This document shows, piece by piece, positions 22,592 through 31,629 of a stretch of DNA of 64,000 nt. Under the pieces are notes generated by a model. The model saw only the letters and a list, made by a program, of their open reading frames with translations, had not been told where the DNA came from and searched no databases. A program made the position numbers and the translations under genes. The stretch's first letter is position 1, and each line of letters starts with the position of its first letter. Origin of the DNA: Microvirga antarctica (GTDB lineage Bacteria > Pseudomonadota > Alphaproteobacteria > Rhizobiales > Beijerinckiaceae); NCBI RefSeq assembly GCF_017921815.1, contig NZ_JAGEMM010000001.1, forward strand, positions 1,116,001 to 1,180,000. The letters run 5' to 3'.

Positions 22592-22854
22592 CATGAATCC
22601 GGGCAGGGCTCGGCCGTCAGCGCCCAATTCGTGACGTTGGTGGACATGGCGCATTGGGCCATGCGGGGGCCGTCAGGAGTGCGCAGGCAGACCCGCTCTC
22701 CATAGGCGAACATTCGCCCTTGCGCGCGGCAAGAGCAATCGGCGTGCGGCGATCGGGCAGCCTGGACCTTCTGGACAGGCAGCAGATCCGGGCCGGCGAG
22801 GACGCCAGCGGGCGCCGAGACACACAGGACGAGACCAACAACGACGCTGCGCAT
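22591..22854 (-). CDS. Small secreted Cys-rich hypothetical protein
   Basis: 87 residues. The signal peptide is MRSVVVGLVLCVSAPAGVLAG. The mature chain has cysteines in HADCSCRAQGRMF, YGERVCLRTPDGPRMAQCAM and the C-terminal AEPCPDS, likely disulfide-bonded in the periplasm. ATG at 22854 follows GGAG by seven bases. It lies 55 bases downstream of moaE on the same strand but has no evident link with molybdopterin synthesis. I do not recognise a named family. Confidence 0.72.
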   Translation of the reverse strand: MRSVVVGLVLCVSAPAGVLAGPDLLPVQKVQAARSPHADCSCRAQGRMFAYGERVCLRTPDGPRMAQCAMSTNVTNWALTAEPCPDS

Positions 22855-22909
22855 GACGCATCTCCGTCGGCTGTTCAGGGCCCGATGGTCCGCCTCTTGC
22901 GGGAGGCAG

Positions 22910-23374
22910 TCAAGGGCCAATCGGCCAGCGCCCTGCCGCGTCCTCGTCCTTTGCGGCGGCCTCGACCCAGGGACCCAGCGTGCCGTCGACGAGATGCTCG
23001 CGCTTCCAGAACGGCGCCCGGGTCTTGAGGTAGTCCATGAGAAAATCAGCCGCCTCGAAGGCCTCCCGGCGATGGCACGAGGCGGTCAGGACCAGCACGA
23101 TGGGCTCGCCCGGGCGGATCAGGCCGAACCGGTGGATGATTGTCGCGCCCGAAAGGGGCCAGCGGGCAGCCGCTGTTTCCACGATCCGGGCCAGTTCCGC
23201 CTCGGCCATGCCGGAGTAATGTTCAAGCTCAAGGGCCGAAAGGCGCCCGCCCTCGTCCCGGCAGAAGCCCGTGAAGGCGACCACAGCCCCGATATCGGGC
23301 CTGCCGGCAACCAGCGCGTCTGTTTCACGCGCGCTGTCGAACGGCTCGGCCTGAATGCGAATGGTCGGCCGCAT
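22910..23374 (-). CDS. moaE: Molybdopterin synthase catalytic subunit
   Basis: 154 residues. MoaE with MoaD converts precursor Z (cPMP) to molybdopterin by adding two sulfurs. Conserved parts are VVAFTGFCRDEGGRLSALEL, EHYSGMAEAELARIV, IIHRFGLIRPGEPIVLVLTA, SCHRREAFEAADFLMDYLK and the catalytic Lys region TRAPFWKREHLVDG. It follows moaD by five bases and pgsA and uvrC upstream on the same strand; this uvrC-pgsA-moaD-moaE order is common in Rhizobiales. Confidence 0.96.
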   Translation of the reverse strand: MRPTIRIQAEPFDSARETDALVAGRPDIGAVVAFTGFCRDEGGRLSALELEHYSGMAEAELARIVETAAARWPLSGATIIHRFGLIRPGEPIVLVLTASCHRREAFEAADFLMDYLKTRAPFWKREHLVDGTLGPWVEAAAKDEDAAGRWPIGP

Positions 23375-23379
23375 GGGGA

Positions 23380-23631
23380 CTAGCCCCCGGTCATGGGCGG
23401 GAAAAAGGCGATCTCCCGGGCGTTCCCCACCGGGGTGTCGGGGCCGACGTGAACATGGTCCATGGCCGCCCGGACAATCCCGTCGTTTTCGAACGCGTAG
23501 GCGTATTCCTCGCCCCGTTCCCGCAGCCAGCTCACGAGATCTGCGATGGTGACAACAGCGGCAGGCAGGTCGACCTCTTCGTCCGTCCTGCCGATCCGCT
23601 CACGCACCCACGCGAAATAGACGAGGCGCAT
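23380..23631 (-). CDS. moaD: Molybdopterin synthase sulfur carrier subunit
   Basis: 83 residues with the ubiquitin-like fold: MRLVYFAWVRERIG, DLPAAVVTIADLVSWLRERG, and the C-terminal AREIAFFPPMTGG. The terminal Gly-Gly is adenylated and thiocarboxylated by MoeB and donates sulfur to cPMP bound by MoaE. It lies six bases after pgsA and five before moaE. Confidence 0.95.
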   Translation of the reverse strand: MRLVYFAWVRERIGRTDEEVDLPAAVVTIADLVSWLRERGEEYAYAFENDGIVRAAMDHVHVGPDTPVGNAREIAFFPPMTGG

Positions 23632-23637
23632 GAGGAC

Positions 23638-24234
23638 TCACCCTTCATCCATCATGTGCTGGATGCCGGTCTTGAGGTAATCCCAACCGGTATAGATCGT
23701 CAGAACGGCCGAGACCCAGAGCAGCACGAGGCCGATCATGATGGTGCCCGGCAGGACGGTCTCGCCGGCAGGACCCGCGATGAGAAAACCCACCGCCACG
23801 ATCTGGGCCGTGGTCTTCCACTTGGCGACCCGGCTCACCGGAACGCCCACTTTCAGCTCGGCGAGAAATTCGCGCAGGCCCGATACGAGGATTTCACGGC
23901 ACAGGATGACGATCGCGGCCCACAGCGCCCAGCCATGGATGGTCTTGTCGGCGACGAGCATCAGCAGGCAGGCGGCCACGAGGAGCTTGTCGGCAATGGG
24001 ATCGAGCATGCGGCCGAGCGCGGATTGCTGCGCGTAGACCCGGGCGAAATACCCGTCGAGATAATCCGTCACGCCGGCGACCGCGAAAACCCCGAGCGCC
24101 ATCCAGCGCGACCAGTGGTCCTCCGGCCAGAACAGGAGGCCCACGACGGCGGGCACGGCTGCCAGCCTGAAATAGGTCAGGAGGTTGGGAAGGTTGAAGG
24201 CCTTCGACCGGCGCATGGGGGATGCGGTTTTCAT
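23638..24234 (-). CDS. pgsA: CDP-diacylglycerol-glycerol-3-phosphate 3-phosphatidyltransferase
   Basis: 198 residues with about five membrane helices. It makes phosphatidylglycerol phosphate, the committed step to phosphatidylglycerol and cardiolipin. The CDP-alcohol phosphotransferase motif D-G-x2-A-R-x8-G-x3-D-x3-D is present: YLDGYFARVYAQQSALGRML then DPIADKLLVAACL. The N-terminus SKAFNLPNLLTYFRLAAVP is typical. The encoding strand continues from uvrC, 125 bases upstream. Confidence 0.96.
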   Translation of the reverse strand: MKTASPMRRSKAFNLPNLLTYFRLAAVPAVVGLLFWPEDHWSRWMALGVFAVAGVTDYLDGYFARVYAQQSALGRMLDPIADKLLVAACLLMLVADKTIHGWALWAAIVILCREILVSGLREFLAELKVGVPVSRVAKWKTTAQIVAVGFLIAGPAGETVLPGTIMIGLVLLWVSAVLTIYTGWDYLKTGIQHMMDEG

Positions 24235-24359
24235 TGATGGGCAGGAAGCATGCCGAGGGTTGATCCGTCAACCGCGCGCGGCGCTGCCGGATGCAATTGT
24301 CGACCCGCCCCGCCGCAACACCGGCCTTCTCACGCCGTCGTGATGGGTGGGCGGCGCCG

Positions 24360-26399
24360 TCAACTTCGCTCGTTGAAGAAATCGTAGACTGCTCGCGCCG
24401 TCGCGGCGTTCACGCCCGGCGCTTTCACGAGATCCTCGAGGCCTGCCCGCTGGATCGCCTTGACCGTGCCGAAATGGTGCAGGAGCGCGCGTTTGCGCGT
24501 CGGCCCGATTCCGGCGATCTCGTCCAGCGGATTTTTCACCAGTTCCCGTTTGCGCTTGGCCCGATGGGCTCCGATGGCGAAACGATGCGCCTCGTCGCGC
24601 AGGCGCTGGACGAAATAGAGCGCCGGATCGCGGGGCGGCAGCTTGAAGGCCGGTTGCCCGGGCTTGAAGAAGGTTTCCCGACCGGCGTCCCGATCCCGGC
24701 CCTTGGCGATGCCGATGAGCGATACATCGTCTTCCGTCACGCCGATTTCCGCGAGCGCCTGACGGGCCGCCTGCAACTGGCCCAATCCGCCATCGATCAG
24801 CACGAGATCGGGCCAGGCCGGAAAGCTGTCATCCGCGCCTGCGTCGCGCTCGATCGCCGGCAACTGAGCGTCCCCCTCCCCCGCGGCAGCGACGGCCCGC
24901 GGCTCCTCCTTGACCAGCCGGGCAAACCGGCGATGCAGCATTTCGCGCATCATGCCGTAATCGTCGCCGGGCTTGAGGTCCTCGGACTTCATGTTGAAGG
25001 TGCGGTAATGCTGCTTCATGAAGCCGTTGGCCCCGGCCACGATCATGGCGCCGACCGCGTTCGTCCCCATGATGTGGGAGTTGTCGTAGACCTCGACCCG
25101 TTTCGGTGCCGCCTTCAGAGCGAAGGCCTGGCCCAGTGACACCAGCAGCTTCTGCTGCGAGGCCGTGTCGGCGAGCCTGCGGCCGAGCGCCTCCCGGGCA
25201 TTGCGCAGCACGTATTCGATGAGCTGACGGCGCTCCCCGCGCTGGGGCGTGTGAATTTCCACGCGAGCGGCCGCCCGGGTCGACAGGGCAGCGCCCATCA
25301 ATTCCGCATCTTCGATCTCGTGCGACAGCAGCACCACCCGGGGCGCCGGCTTGTCGTCGTAGAACTGCGCCAGGAACGAGGTCAGCACCTCCTCACGGCT
25401 GATGGACTTGTCGGCCTTGGGGAAATAGGCGCGGTTGCCCCAGTTCTGCCAGTTGCGGAAGAAGAACACCTCGACGCAGAACTGTCCGGCCTGCTCGTCG
25501 ATGGCGAACACATCCGCCTCTTCCACCGATTGCGTGTTGACCCCCTGCACGCCCTGAATCGCCGACAGGGCGGCCAGACGGTCGCGGCAGCGGGCCGCGC
25601 GTTCGAATTCGAGCGCCTCCGAGGCCTCCTGCATCTCCTCGGTAATGCGGGCCTTTACGGCGTTGGACTTGCCGCTGAGAAATCCCCGCGCCTGCTCGGC
25701 GAGCTGGGCGTAGTCCTCAAGCGGAATTTCCTGCGTGCACGGGCCGGAACACCGCTTGATCTGGAAAAGCAGGCACGGCCGGGTGCGGTTGTCATAATAA
25801 CTGTCGTTGCAGGAGCGCAGCAGGAAGGCGCGCTGCAAGGCGTTGATGGTGCGGTTGACCGCCCAGACGCTGGCGAAGGGGCCATAGTAATCGCCCTTGC
25901 GCTTGCGCGCGCCGCGATGCTTGACGAGCTGGGGCGCCTCGTGATCGCCGGTGAGCAGGATATAGGGTAGGGACTTGTCGTCCCGCAGCAGCACATTGTA
26001 GCGCGGCCGCAGCTGCTTGATCAGGTTGGCCTCGAGCAGCAGCGCCTCGGTTTCGGTCGCCGTGGTGACGAACTCCATGGCGGAGGTCTCGGCGATCATC
26101 CGGGCGATACGGTTGGAATGGCCCTGCCCCCGGGTATAGGAGCCGACCCGCGCCTTCAGGTTGCGGGCCTTGCCCACATAGAGCACGTCGCCCTTGCCAT
26201 CGAACATGCGATAGACGCCGGGCGCGTTCGGCAGCGTTTTCCAGAAATGCTGGATGATTTCGGTGCCGCGTTTCACCGAGCCAGGATGGGCCGCCAGATC
26301 GAACTCGACGTCCGAGCTGCTCTCGAGGGAGACGACCTCCTCGTCATCGTCCTGGTTCAAGATCTCGGGCGGAACATCGTTGGTGGGCTTGCGACTCAT
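24360..26399 (-). CDS. uvrC: Excinuclease ABC subunit C
   Basis: 679 residues. UvrC makes both incisions in nucleotide excision repair. Visible domains are the GIY-YIG nuclease (about 55-135: [37 protein letters not shown]), the UvrB-binding UVR segment, the RNase H-like endonuclease ([38 protein letters not shown]) and the C-terminal helix-hairpin-helix pair ([40 protein letters not shown]). The first 40 residues are an acidic, poorly conserved extension seen in other Rhizobiales. The ATG lacks a clear Shine-Dalgarno sequence. It is divergent from benE. Confidence 0.97.
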   Translation of the reverse strand: MSRKPTNDVPPEILNQDDDEEVVSLESSSDVEFDLAAHPGSVKRGTEIIQHFWKTLPNAPGVYRMFDGKGDVLYVGKARNLKARVGSYTRGQGHSNRIARMIAETSAMEFVTTATETEALLLEANLIKQLRPRYNVLLRDDKSLPYILLTGDHEAPQLVKHRGARKRKGDYYGPFASVWAVNRTINALQRAFLLRSCNDSYYDNRTRPCLLFQIKRCSGPCTQEIPLEDYAQLAEQARGFLSGKSNAVKARITEEMQEASEALEFERAARCRDRLAALSAIQGVQGVNTQSVEEADVFAIDEQAGQFCVEVFFFRNWQNWGNRAYFPKADKSISREEVLTSFLAQFYDDKPAPRVVLLSHEIEDAELMGAALSTRAAARVEIHTPQRGERRQLIEYVLRNAREALGRRLADTASQQKLLVSLGQAFALKAAPKRVEVYDNSHIMGTNAVGAMIVAGANGFMKQHYRTFNMKSEDLKPGDDYGMMREMLHRRFARLVKEEPRAVAAAGEGDAQLPAIERDAGADDSFPAWPDLVLIDGGLGQLQAARQALAEIGVTEDDVSLIGIAKGRDRDAGRETFFKPGQPAFKLPPRDPALYFVQRLRDEAHRFAIGAHRAKRKRELVKNPLDEIAGIGPTRKRALLHHFGTVKAIQRAGLEDLVKAPGVNAATARAVYDFFNERS

Positions 26400-26509
26400 G
26401 GGGGAGATTTAAGCGTTCGGGAATCCCTGGGGAAGACCCCCGCGCCAACTAGCGGCTCCGCGCCCTTCGGTCTAAGCCGAAGCTTGACCCCGGCTGAGGG
26501 ATATCCGGC

Positions 26510-27670
26510 ATGCGCCTCTCGATCGTCTCTTCCGCGGTGGTCGCTGCCCTCGTCGGGTTCGGCAGCACCATCGCGATCATCATCGCGGCCGCCCACGCGG
26601 TTGGCGCGAGCCCCGACCAGACCACCTCCTGGGTCGCGGCCCTCTGCCTGAGCACGGCGGCCATTAGCCTCATTCTCAGCGTGCGCTACCGCATGCCGAT
26701 CGTGGCCGCCTGGTCGACGCCCGGCGCCGCCCTGATTGCCGCATCGAGCGGCGTCTCCATGGGGGCGGCGGTGGGGGCCTTCCTGCTGGCAGGCGCGCTC
26801 ATCGTCATGGCAGCCGCGGTGAAACCCTTCGGGCGGCTCATCGAAGGCATTCCGACAGCGATCGCCGCCGCCATGCTGGCGGGCGTGCTGATCCGCTTCG
26901 TCATGGCGGTGTTCGAGAGTGCGCAAGGAGCGCCTTCCCTCGTTCTGCCGCTCGTCGCGGTGTTTCTGGTGGTGCGGCTGTTCAATCCGGCGCTCGCCGT
27001 GCTGGCGGTGCTCATCGTCGGACTGGCCATGGCGTTCGGTCAGGGACTGACGCAACCCCTCGGCCAGGAGTTGGCCCTGTCGCGCCTGACCTTCATTCCC
27101 CCGGTCTTTGAGCCCGTGGTGCTCCTTGGCCTCGGGTTGCCGCTCTTTCTCGTGACCATGGCGTCCCAGAACCTTCCGGGCTTCGCGGTCCTGCGGGCCT
27201 CCGGCTACACCCCGCCGTCGCGGCCCATTCTGGCGGTGACGGGGGCGGCTTCGGTGATCTCGGCCCTGTTCGGTGCCCATACGACCAATCTGGCGGCGAT
27301 CTCGGCCGCGATCTGCACCGGCCCCGACACCCATCCGGATCCGGCCAAGCGCTGGCCGGTCGGAATCGCCTACGCGGTCTGCTACCTGCTGATCGCCGCG
27401 TTCAGCGCCCATCTCATCGCGCTGATTGCAGCACTTCCGGCCGATCTCATCCGCACGGTGGCGGGGCTTGCCCTCATCGGCGCGTTCACCGGGGCGCTGA
27501 CATCGGCTTTGTCCGACGAGCCCAAGCGGTTTGCCGCCGTGCTGACCCTGGCCGTGACCGCCTCGGGGCTCTCGCTCTTCGGAATCGGCTCGGCCTTCTG
27601 GGGATTGGCCACCGGCCTGCTGGTCATGGCCCTCGACGCCGCCGCCCTCGCCTGGCGTTCGCGGGGGTGA
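26510..27670 (+). CDS. benE: BenE family benzoate/H+ symporter-like transporter
   Basis: 386 residues and about 11-12 membrane helices. The N-terminus MRLSIVSSAVVAALVGFGST and the family features ASPDQTTSWVAALCLSTAAI, IVAAWSTPGAALIAASSG and the central VTMASQNLPGFAVLRASGYT fit BenE, which couples benzoate import to protons. No benzoate catabolic genes are nearby, so the natural substrate is uncertain. The start follows GAGGGATATCCGGC. It is divergent from uvrC across 110 bases. Confidence 0.9.
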   Translation: MRLSIVSSAVVAALVGFGSTIAIIIAAAHAVGASPDQTTSWVAALCLSTAAISLILSVRYRMPIVAAWSTPGAALIAASSGVSMGAAVGAFLLAGALIVMAAAVKPFGRLIEGIPTAIAAAMLAGVLIRFVMAVFESAQGAPSLVLPLVAVFLVVRLFNPALAVLAVLIVGLAMAFGQGLTQPLGQELALSRLTFIPPVFEPVVLLGLGLPLFLVTMASQNLPGFAVLRASGYTPPSRPILAVTGAASVISALFGAHTTNLAAISAAICTGPDTHPDPAKRWPVGIAYAVCYLLIAAFSAHLIALIAALPADLIRTVAGLALIGAFTGALTSALSDEPKRFAAVLTLAVTASGLSLFGIGSAFWGLATGLLVMALDAAALAWRSRG

Positions 27671-27735
27671 ACTGGACGCGGCGGCCCCTTAAGCTTAAGA
27701 CTTCGTTACCAAGATAAAGAAACAACGAGGTCGTG

Positions 27736-28254
27736 ATGGTCGAAACCAAGCTTTTCGGACGTCTCGTCGCCCTGGGGATGATCGCCGGACTGGGAGCCTG
27801 CCAGGGAGCCGGAGGCTCGTTCAGCGGATCGCCCGAGGGCATCCCCATTGCGCTTGAGAGCATTGACGGCCCATCGAGCAAGGTGCGCACGGCCCTGATC
27901 GGAGAGCTCAACACCGCCGCCACCGACCGCAAGGTGGAACTGGTCGGAGCCACCGCCCAGGCCCGCTACCGCGTCCGCGGCTATCTCTCGGCCGAAAAGG
28001 CCGAGGGCGGCACGAAGGTCGCCTATGTGTGGGACGTGTTCGATTCCGAAAACAAGCGGGCCAAGCGCCTCACCGGCACGAGCCCTATTCTGGTGAGCTA
28101 CACCTCGCTCGCCGCGCTCGACAAGGAGACGCTGGCGCGGCTTGCCAATTCGAGCATGGACGAGATCGCCGAATTCCTGAGCGCCTCGAAGGCGGAAGCG
28201 CCGGTTCGCACCGCCACCGTCGCACTCGATGAAGAGCCTGTGGCGGCGGAGTGA
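27736..28254 (+). CDS. Putative lipoprotein
   Basis: 172 residues. The signal ends in a lipobox (LGMIAGLGAC), so it is probably a lipoprotein. The mature part has SKVRTALIGELNTAATDRKV, YRVRGYLSAEKAEGGTKVAY, VWDVFDSENKRAKRLTGTSP and ends in Ala/Glu-rich sequence. Similar unnamed Rhizobiales lipoproteins have a fold related to LptE- or CsgG-like proteins, which is only a guess here. ATG at 27736 follows GAGG. A 12-bp palindrome CTTAAGCTTAAG lies about 40 bases upstream (27688-27699). Confidence 0.78.
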   Translation: MVETKLFGRLVALGMIAGLGACQGAGGSFSGSPEGIPIALESIDGPSSKVRTALIGELNTAATDRKVELVGATAQARYRVRGYLSAEKAEGGTKVAYVWDVFDSENKRAKRLTGTSPILVSYTSLAALDKETLARLANSSMDEIAEFLSASKAEAPVRTATVALDEEPVAAE

Positions 28255-28413
28255 CGTCGCCGCAACATCACGAGAAAGCTGCCTCACTAAGGGCGCCCGC
28301 GTATTGTGACGGTTTCCTATCGCTGCTAAGACCCCTGCGCCTTCCGGCACCAGGGCGACGACGAATCTCGCGCGGTGGGCGCCACATGTCATTTTAGAAC
28401 CAAAGATGGTTTC

Positions 28414-29346
28414 ATGAAGCTCGTTGCGGGAAATTCGAACCGTCCTCTGGCGGAGGCCATCTCCGCCTATCTCAATATCCCGCTGGCCAAGTGTCAGGTG
28501 AAGCGCTTCGCCGACATGGAAGTGTTCGTCGAGATCCAGGAAAATGTCCGCGGCGAGGATGTCTTCATCATCCAGTCGACGTCCTATCCGGCCAACGATC
28601 ACCTGATGGAGCTTTTGATCATCAGCGATGCGCTGCGCCGCTCCTCGGCCAAGCGCATCACGGCGGTGATTCCCTATTTCGGCTATGCGCGGCAGGATCG
28701 GAAGCCGGCCGCCCGCACCCCGATCTCGGCCAAGCTGGTCGCCAACCTCATCACCAATGCGGGCGCCGACCGCGTTCTCACCCTCGATCTCCATGCTGGC
28801 CAGATCCAGGGCTTCTTCGACATTCCGACCGACAACCTGTTCAGCGCGCCCGTCATGGTGCGCGACATCAAGGAGCGGCTCGCCGACGGCAACCAGATGG
28901 TGGTCTCGCCCGATGTCGGCGGCGTGGTGCGCGCCAGAGCGCTGGCCAAGCGCATCGATGCGCCGCTTGCCATCGTCGACAAGCGCCGCGAGCGGCCGGG
29001 CGAATCCGAGGTCATGAACATCATCGGCGACGTCTCCGGCCGATCCTGCATCCTGCTCGATGACATCGTCGATTCGGGCGGAACGCTGGTAAACGCGGCG
29101 GAAGCGCTTCTCGCCAACGGCGCGAAGGAAGTCTACGCCTATATCACCCACGGGGTTCTGTCGGGCGGTGCCGTCTCGCGCATCGCCAATTCGCGCCTCA
29201 AGGAGCTCGTCATCACCGACTCGATCCTGCCCACCGAGGCCGTTCGGGTGGCGCACAACATCCGCGTGCTGCCGATCGCCCACCTGATGGGCGAAGCCAT
29301 CGGCCGCACCGCGACGGAAAGCTCGGTCTCGAGCCTGTTCGACTAG
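28414..29346 (+). CDS. prs: Ribose-phosphate pyrophosphokinase
   Basis: 310 residues. It makes PRPP from ribose 5-phosphate and ATP. Conserved stretches are [40 protein letters not shown], the ATP loop [20 protein letters not shown], the metal-binding [20 protein letters not shown], and the PRPP-binding [20 protein letters not shown]. Start MKLVAG at 28414 is preferred to an upstream in-frame ATG since it matches the family N-terminus. It lies 160 bases after the lipoprotein gene, probably with its own promoter. Confidence 0.97.
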   Translation: MKLVAGNSNRPLAEAISAYLNIPLAKCQVKRFADMEVFVEIQENVRGEDVFIIQSTSYPANDHLMELLIISDALRRSSAKRITAVIPYFGYARQDRKPAARTPISAKLVANLITNAGADRVLTLDLHAGQIQGFFDIPTDNLFSAPVMVRDIKERLADGNQMVVSPDVGGVVRARALAKRIDAPLAIVDKRRERPGESEVMNIIGDVSGRSCILLDDIVDSGGTLVNAAEALLANGAKEVYAYITHGVLSGGAVSRIANSRLKELVITDSILPTEAVRVAHNIRVLPIAHLMGEAIGRTATESSVSSLFD

Positions 29347-29435
29347 GAGGGGCGTCCGGCCCCGGAATGACGACAAAGGCCCGGCCCGACAACTCCGTTC
29401 ATCCCGGCCACGCGGTTCCGTTCAGGCGACCAATA

Positions 29436-30050
29436 TCAGGCGGCCAAGACCAGGAGGGCGGTGGCGAAGATCGTGCAGCCCATCACCACATTCAGGATCC
29501 GCTCGTTTCTCGGCGAGAGCGGCGCCCGGTTGAGCGCCACCCCGACACCGAGCCAGATCAGATCCACCACGATCATCACGACGACGCAGATCGCCCATTT
29601 GGCGATGGCGTCGAACTGCGGTGCGGCATGCAGGATGGTGTACGAGCCCATCAGCGACGCGAACGAGAGGTAGCCCTTGGGATTTCCGAGGCCAAGCAAC
29701 AGGCCGCCCAGGGGCGAAAAGCCGTCATCGCGCGGTTGATCGGCCGGGGCGAACCCGACGGGTGGAGCGCTCGCGACCTTGTAGGCGAGATAGATCAAAT
29801 AGATCACCGCCAGGACCGTCATCGCCTTCGCCACCAGCGGGGCCGCCAGGATGATGGACACGAGGCCTGCAGCACTCAGCCCGGCCGCAACCGCAAGCCC
29901 GACCTGAATCCCCGCGAAGTAGCGCAGGCTGGCGGCAAAGCCGGATTTTCGACCGGTGGCCACCAGGGACACGATGACAGGGCCGGGTGACCCCAGAAGC
30001 GCGACGGCCGCGAGAAGGAACAGCGCGAGAGCAGTATAATCCAACGACAT
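29436..30050 (-). CDS. LysE family amino acid exporter
   Basis: 204 residues with about six membrane helices. The family N-terminus is ALFLLAAVALLGSPGPVIVS (G-P-G-P motif), followed by YFAGIQVGLAVAAGLSAAGL, a loop with LYLAYK-like IYLIYLAYKVASAP and the conserved LLLGLGNPKGYLSFASLMGS. RhtB/LysE proteins export amino acids or related solutes; the substrate is unknown. The start MSLDY at 30050 lacks a strong ribosome-binding site. Isolated between convergent prs and divergent rplY. Confidence 0.88.
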   Translation of the reverse strand: MSLDYTALALFLLAAVALLGSPGPVIVSLVATGRKSGFAASLRYFAGIQVGLAVAAGLSAAGLVSIILAAPLVAKAMTVLAVIYLIYLAYKVASAPPVGFAPADQPRDDGFSPLGGLLLGLGNPKGYLSFASLMGSYTILHAAPQFDAIAKWAICVVVMIVVDLIWLGVGVALNRAPLSPRNERILNVVMGCTIFATALLVLAA

Positions 30051-30133
30051 GAGAGGGGCCCGCCACAAGAAACACTATTACGAAACCTATAGGCGAAAGC
30101 GGGGCCGTGCGGAAGACCCGTGCTCTAGTTTCC

Positions 30134-30162
30134 TTGCAATCCCGAGCGGCGTTCTCTATAAG
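30134..30162 (+). promoter_or_regulatory. Sigma-70-type promoter for rplY
   Basis: TTGCAA (30134-30139), 17 bases, TATAAG (30157-30162). Spacing and boxes are good for the housekeeping sigma factor. The leader to the rplY ATG is about 115 bases. Confidence 0.55.
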
Positions 30163-30283
30163 CCGCCTCGCGCCCGCTCGACACCCTTGGAGGCACGGGC
30201 GCATGACCTGACGGCCGCCGATTGTTCGCAAGGACTCTGGCGGCCTTCGGTTTTTACAACACATTCTCTGAAGGACCACAGCC

Positions 30284-30910
30284 ATGAGCGATATCAAGCA
30301 AATCACGGCCGTGGCGCGCGACCGGAGCGGCAAGGGGGCCGCCCGGGCCGTTCGACGCCAAGGCAAAGTACCAGCAGTGATCTACGGGGCCGGCCAGCCG
30401 GCAACGGGCATTGCCCTCGATTTCAATGAGACCAAGCGGTTGATCTTCGCCGGTCACTTCCTGACGACGGTCTTCGAGATCGACGTCGACGGAAAGAAGA
30501 CCCGGGCGATCCCGCGCGATTACCAGCTCGACCCGGTCCGGGATTTCCCCGTTCACGTGGACTTCCTGCGCCTCTCCAAGGGCCAGGCGATCAAGGTCGT
30601 CGTTCCGGTCCACGTTGTGGGCCAGGAGAAGAGCCCGGGCGTGAAGCGCGGCGGCACGGTCAATATCGTGGAACACACGATCGAATTGCTGGTGCCGTCC
30701 GATTCCATTCCGGATTCCATCGAAGCCTCGGTGGCCGAACTCGATATCGGCTCGTCGATCCATATCGAAGACATCAAGCTGCCGAACGGCGCCAAGGCGA
30801 CCGCCACGGAAAACCTGACCCTCGTCACCATCGTGGCCCCGTCGGCCATGGAGGAAGAAGAGGCGGCTCCGGCTGAGGCCGCGGCTGCTGCTCCGGCGGC
30901 GAAGGCCTGA
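30284..30910 (+). CDS. rplY: 50S ribosomal protein L25/general stress protein Ctc
   Basis: 208 residues. The N-terminal L25 domain (1-95: ARDRSGKGAARAVRRQGKVP, AVIYGAGQPATGIALDFNET, YQLDPVRDFPVHVDFLRLS) binds 5S rRNA. The C-terminal TL5/Ctc beta domain continues to about residue 185 (VVPVHVVGQEKSPGVKRGGT). An Ala/Glu-rich tail ends the protein. It heads the rplY-pth-ychF group; a terminator-like hairpin before pth suggests separate or attenuated transcription. Confidence 0.96.
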   Translation: MSDIKQITAVARDRSGKGAARAVRRQGKVPAVIYGAGQPATGIALDFNETKRLIFAGHFLTTVFEIDVDGKKTRAIPRDYQLDPVRDFPVHVDFLRLSKGQAIKVVVPVHVVGQEKSPGVKRGGTVNIVEHTIELLVPSDSIPDSIEASVAELDIGSSIHIEDIKLPNGAKATATENLTLVTIVAPSAMEEEEAAPAEAAAAAPAAKA

Positions 30911-30954
30911 TCGGTTCATCTCAAGGGGCGCACAGCGCCCCCCGAATGGCTTCG

Positions 30955-30985
30955 ACGCTCCGACCGCAAGGCCGGGGCGTTTCTT
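30955..30985 (+). terminator. Terminator or attenuator between rplY and pth
   Basis: ACGCTCCG pairs with CGGGGCGT (one G-T pair) and is followed by TTTCTT. A further hairpin GGGGCGC/GCGCCCC lies just upstream (30925-30941). Confidence 0.6.
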
Positions 30986-31001
30986 ATGAGTGTGCCCCGC
31001 G

Positions 31002-31625
31002 ATGCGCCTTTTCGTCGGCCTCGGCAATCCCGGCCCCCGCTACGCCAAGAACCGGCACAATATCGGTTTCATGGCAGTGGACGCGATCGCGCGCGCGCAC
31101 CGCGCTTCGCCGTGGCGGCGGCGCTTTCAGGCCGAGACCGCGGACGCGACCATCGCCGGCGAGAAGGTCATCATCCTGCGGCCGCAGACCTTCATGAACG
31201 AGTCCGGTAGGGCCGTCGCCGACGCCATGCGCTTTTTCAAGATCCCGCTTGGCGACGTCAGCGTGTTCTATGACGAGCTCGACCTGCCGCCCGCCAAGGT
31301 CCGGGTGAAGGTCGGCGGCGGCAATGCGGGCCATAACGGCCTGCGCTCGATTACCGCCCATTGCGGCAACGATTACCGCCGCGTCCGGCTCGGCATCGGC
31401 CATCCCGGCCACAAGCCGCTCGTCCAGAATTACGTGCTGGGCGATTTCGGCAAGGCCGAGGAGAAGTGGGTGGAGGATCTCTGCCGCACGCTCGCAAGCC
31501 ATGCCGACCTCCTCGCCCGCGGCGAGGATTCAAGCTTCCAGAACAAGGTCCACCTCGCCATGGAGGCGAGCGGCTGGACGGATGTCAAACGGCCTGGCGA
31601 AAAGGCCGACAGCAACAAGGAGTGA
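31002..31625 (+). CDS. pth: Peptidyl-tRNA hydrolase
   Basis: 207 residues. It recycles peptidyl-tRNAs released from ribosomes. The N-terminus [20 protein letters not shown] has the catalytic His, then [45 protein letters not shown] and [17 protein letters not shown]. Start MRLFVG at 31002 is the family start; an ATG-less upstream extension is unlikely. A short gap of four bases follows to ychF. Confidence 0.96.
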   Translation: MRLFVGLGNPGPRYAKNRHNIGFMAVDAIARAHRASPWRRRFQAETADATIAGEKVIILRPQTFMNESGRAVADAMRFFKIPLGDVSVFYDELDLPPAKVRVKVGGGNAGHNGLRSITAHCGNDYRRVRLGIGHPGHKPLVQNYVLGDFGKAEEKWVEDLCRTLASHADLLARGEDSSFQNKVHLAMEASGWTDVKRPGEKADSNKE

Positions 31626-31629
31626 GGCC

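Noticed and set aside
27706-29376. A 556-residue minus-strand frame across the lipoprotein and prs genes
   Set aside because: It is antisense to prs, whose motifs are complete, and has no recognisable domain.
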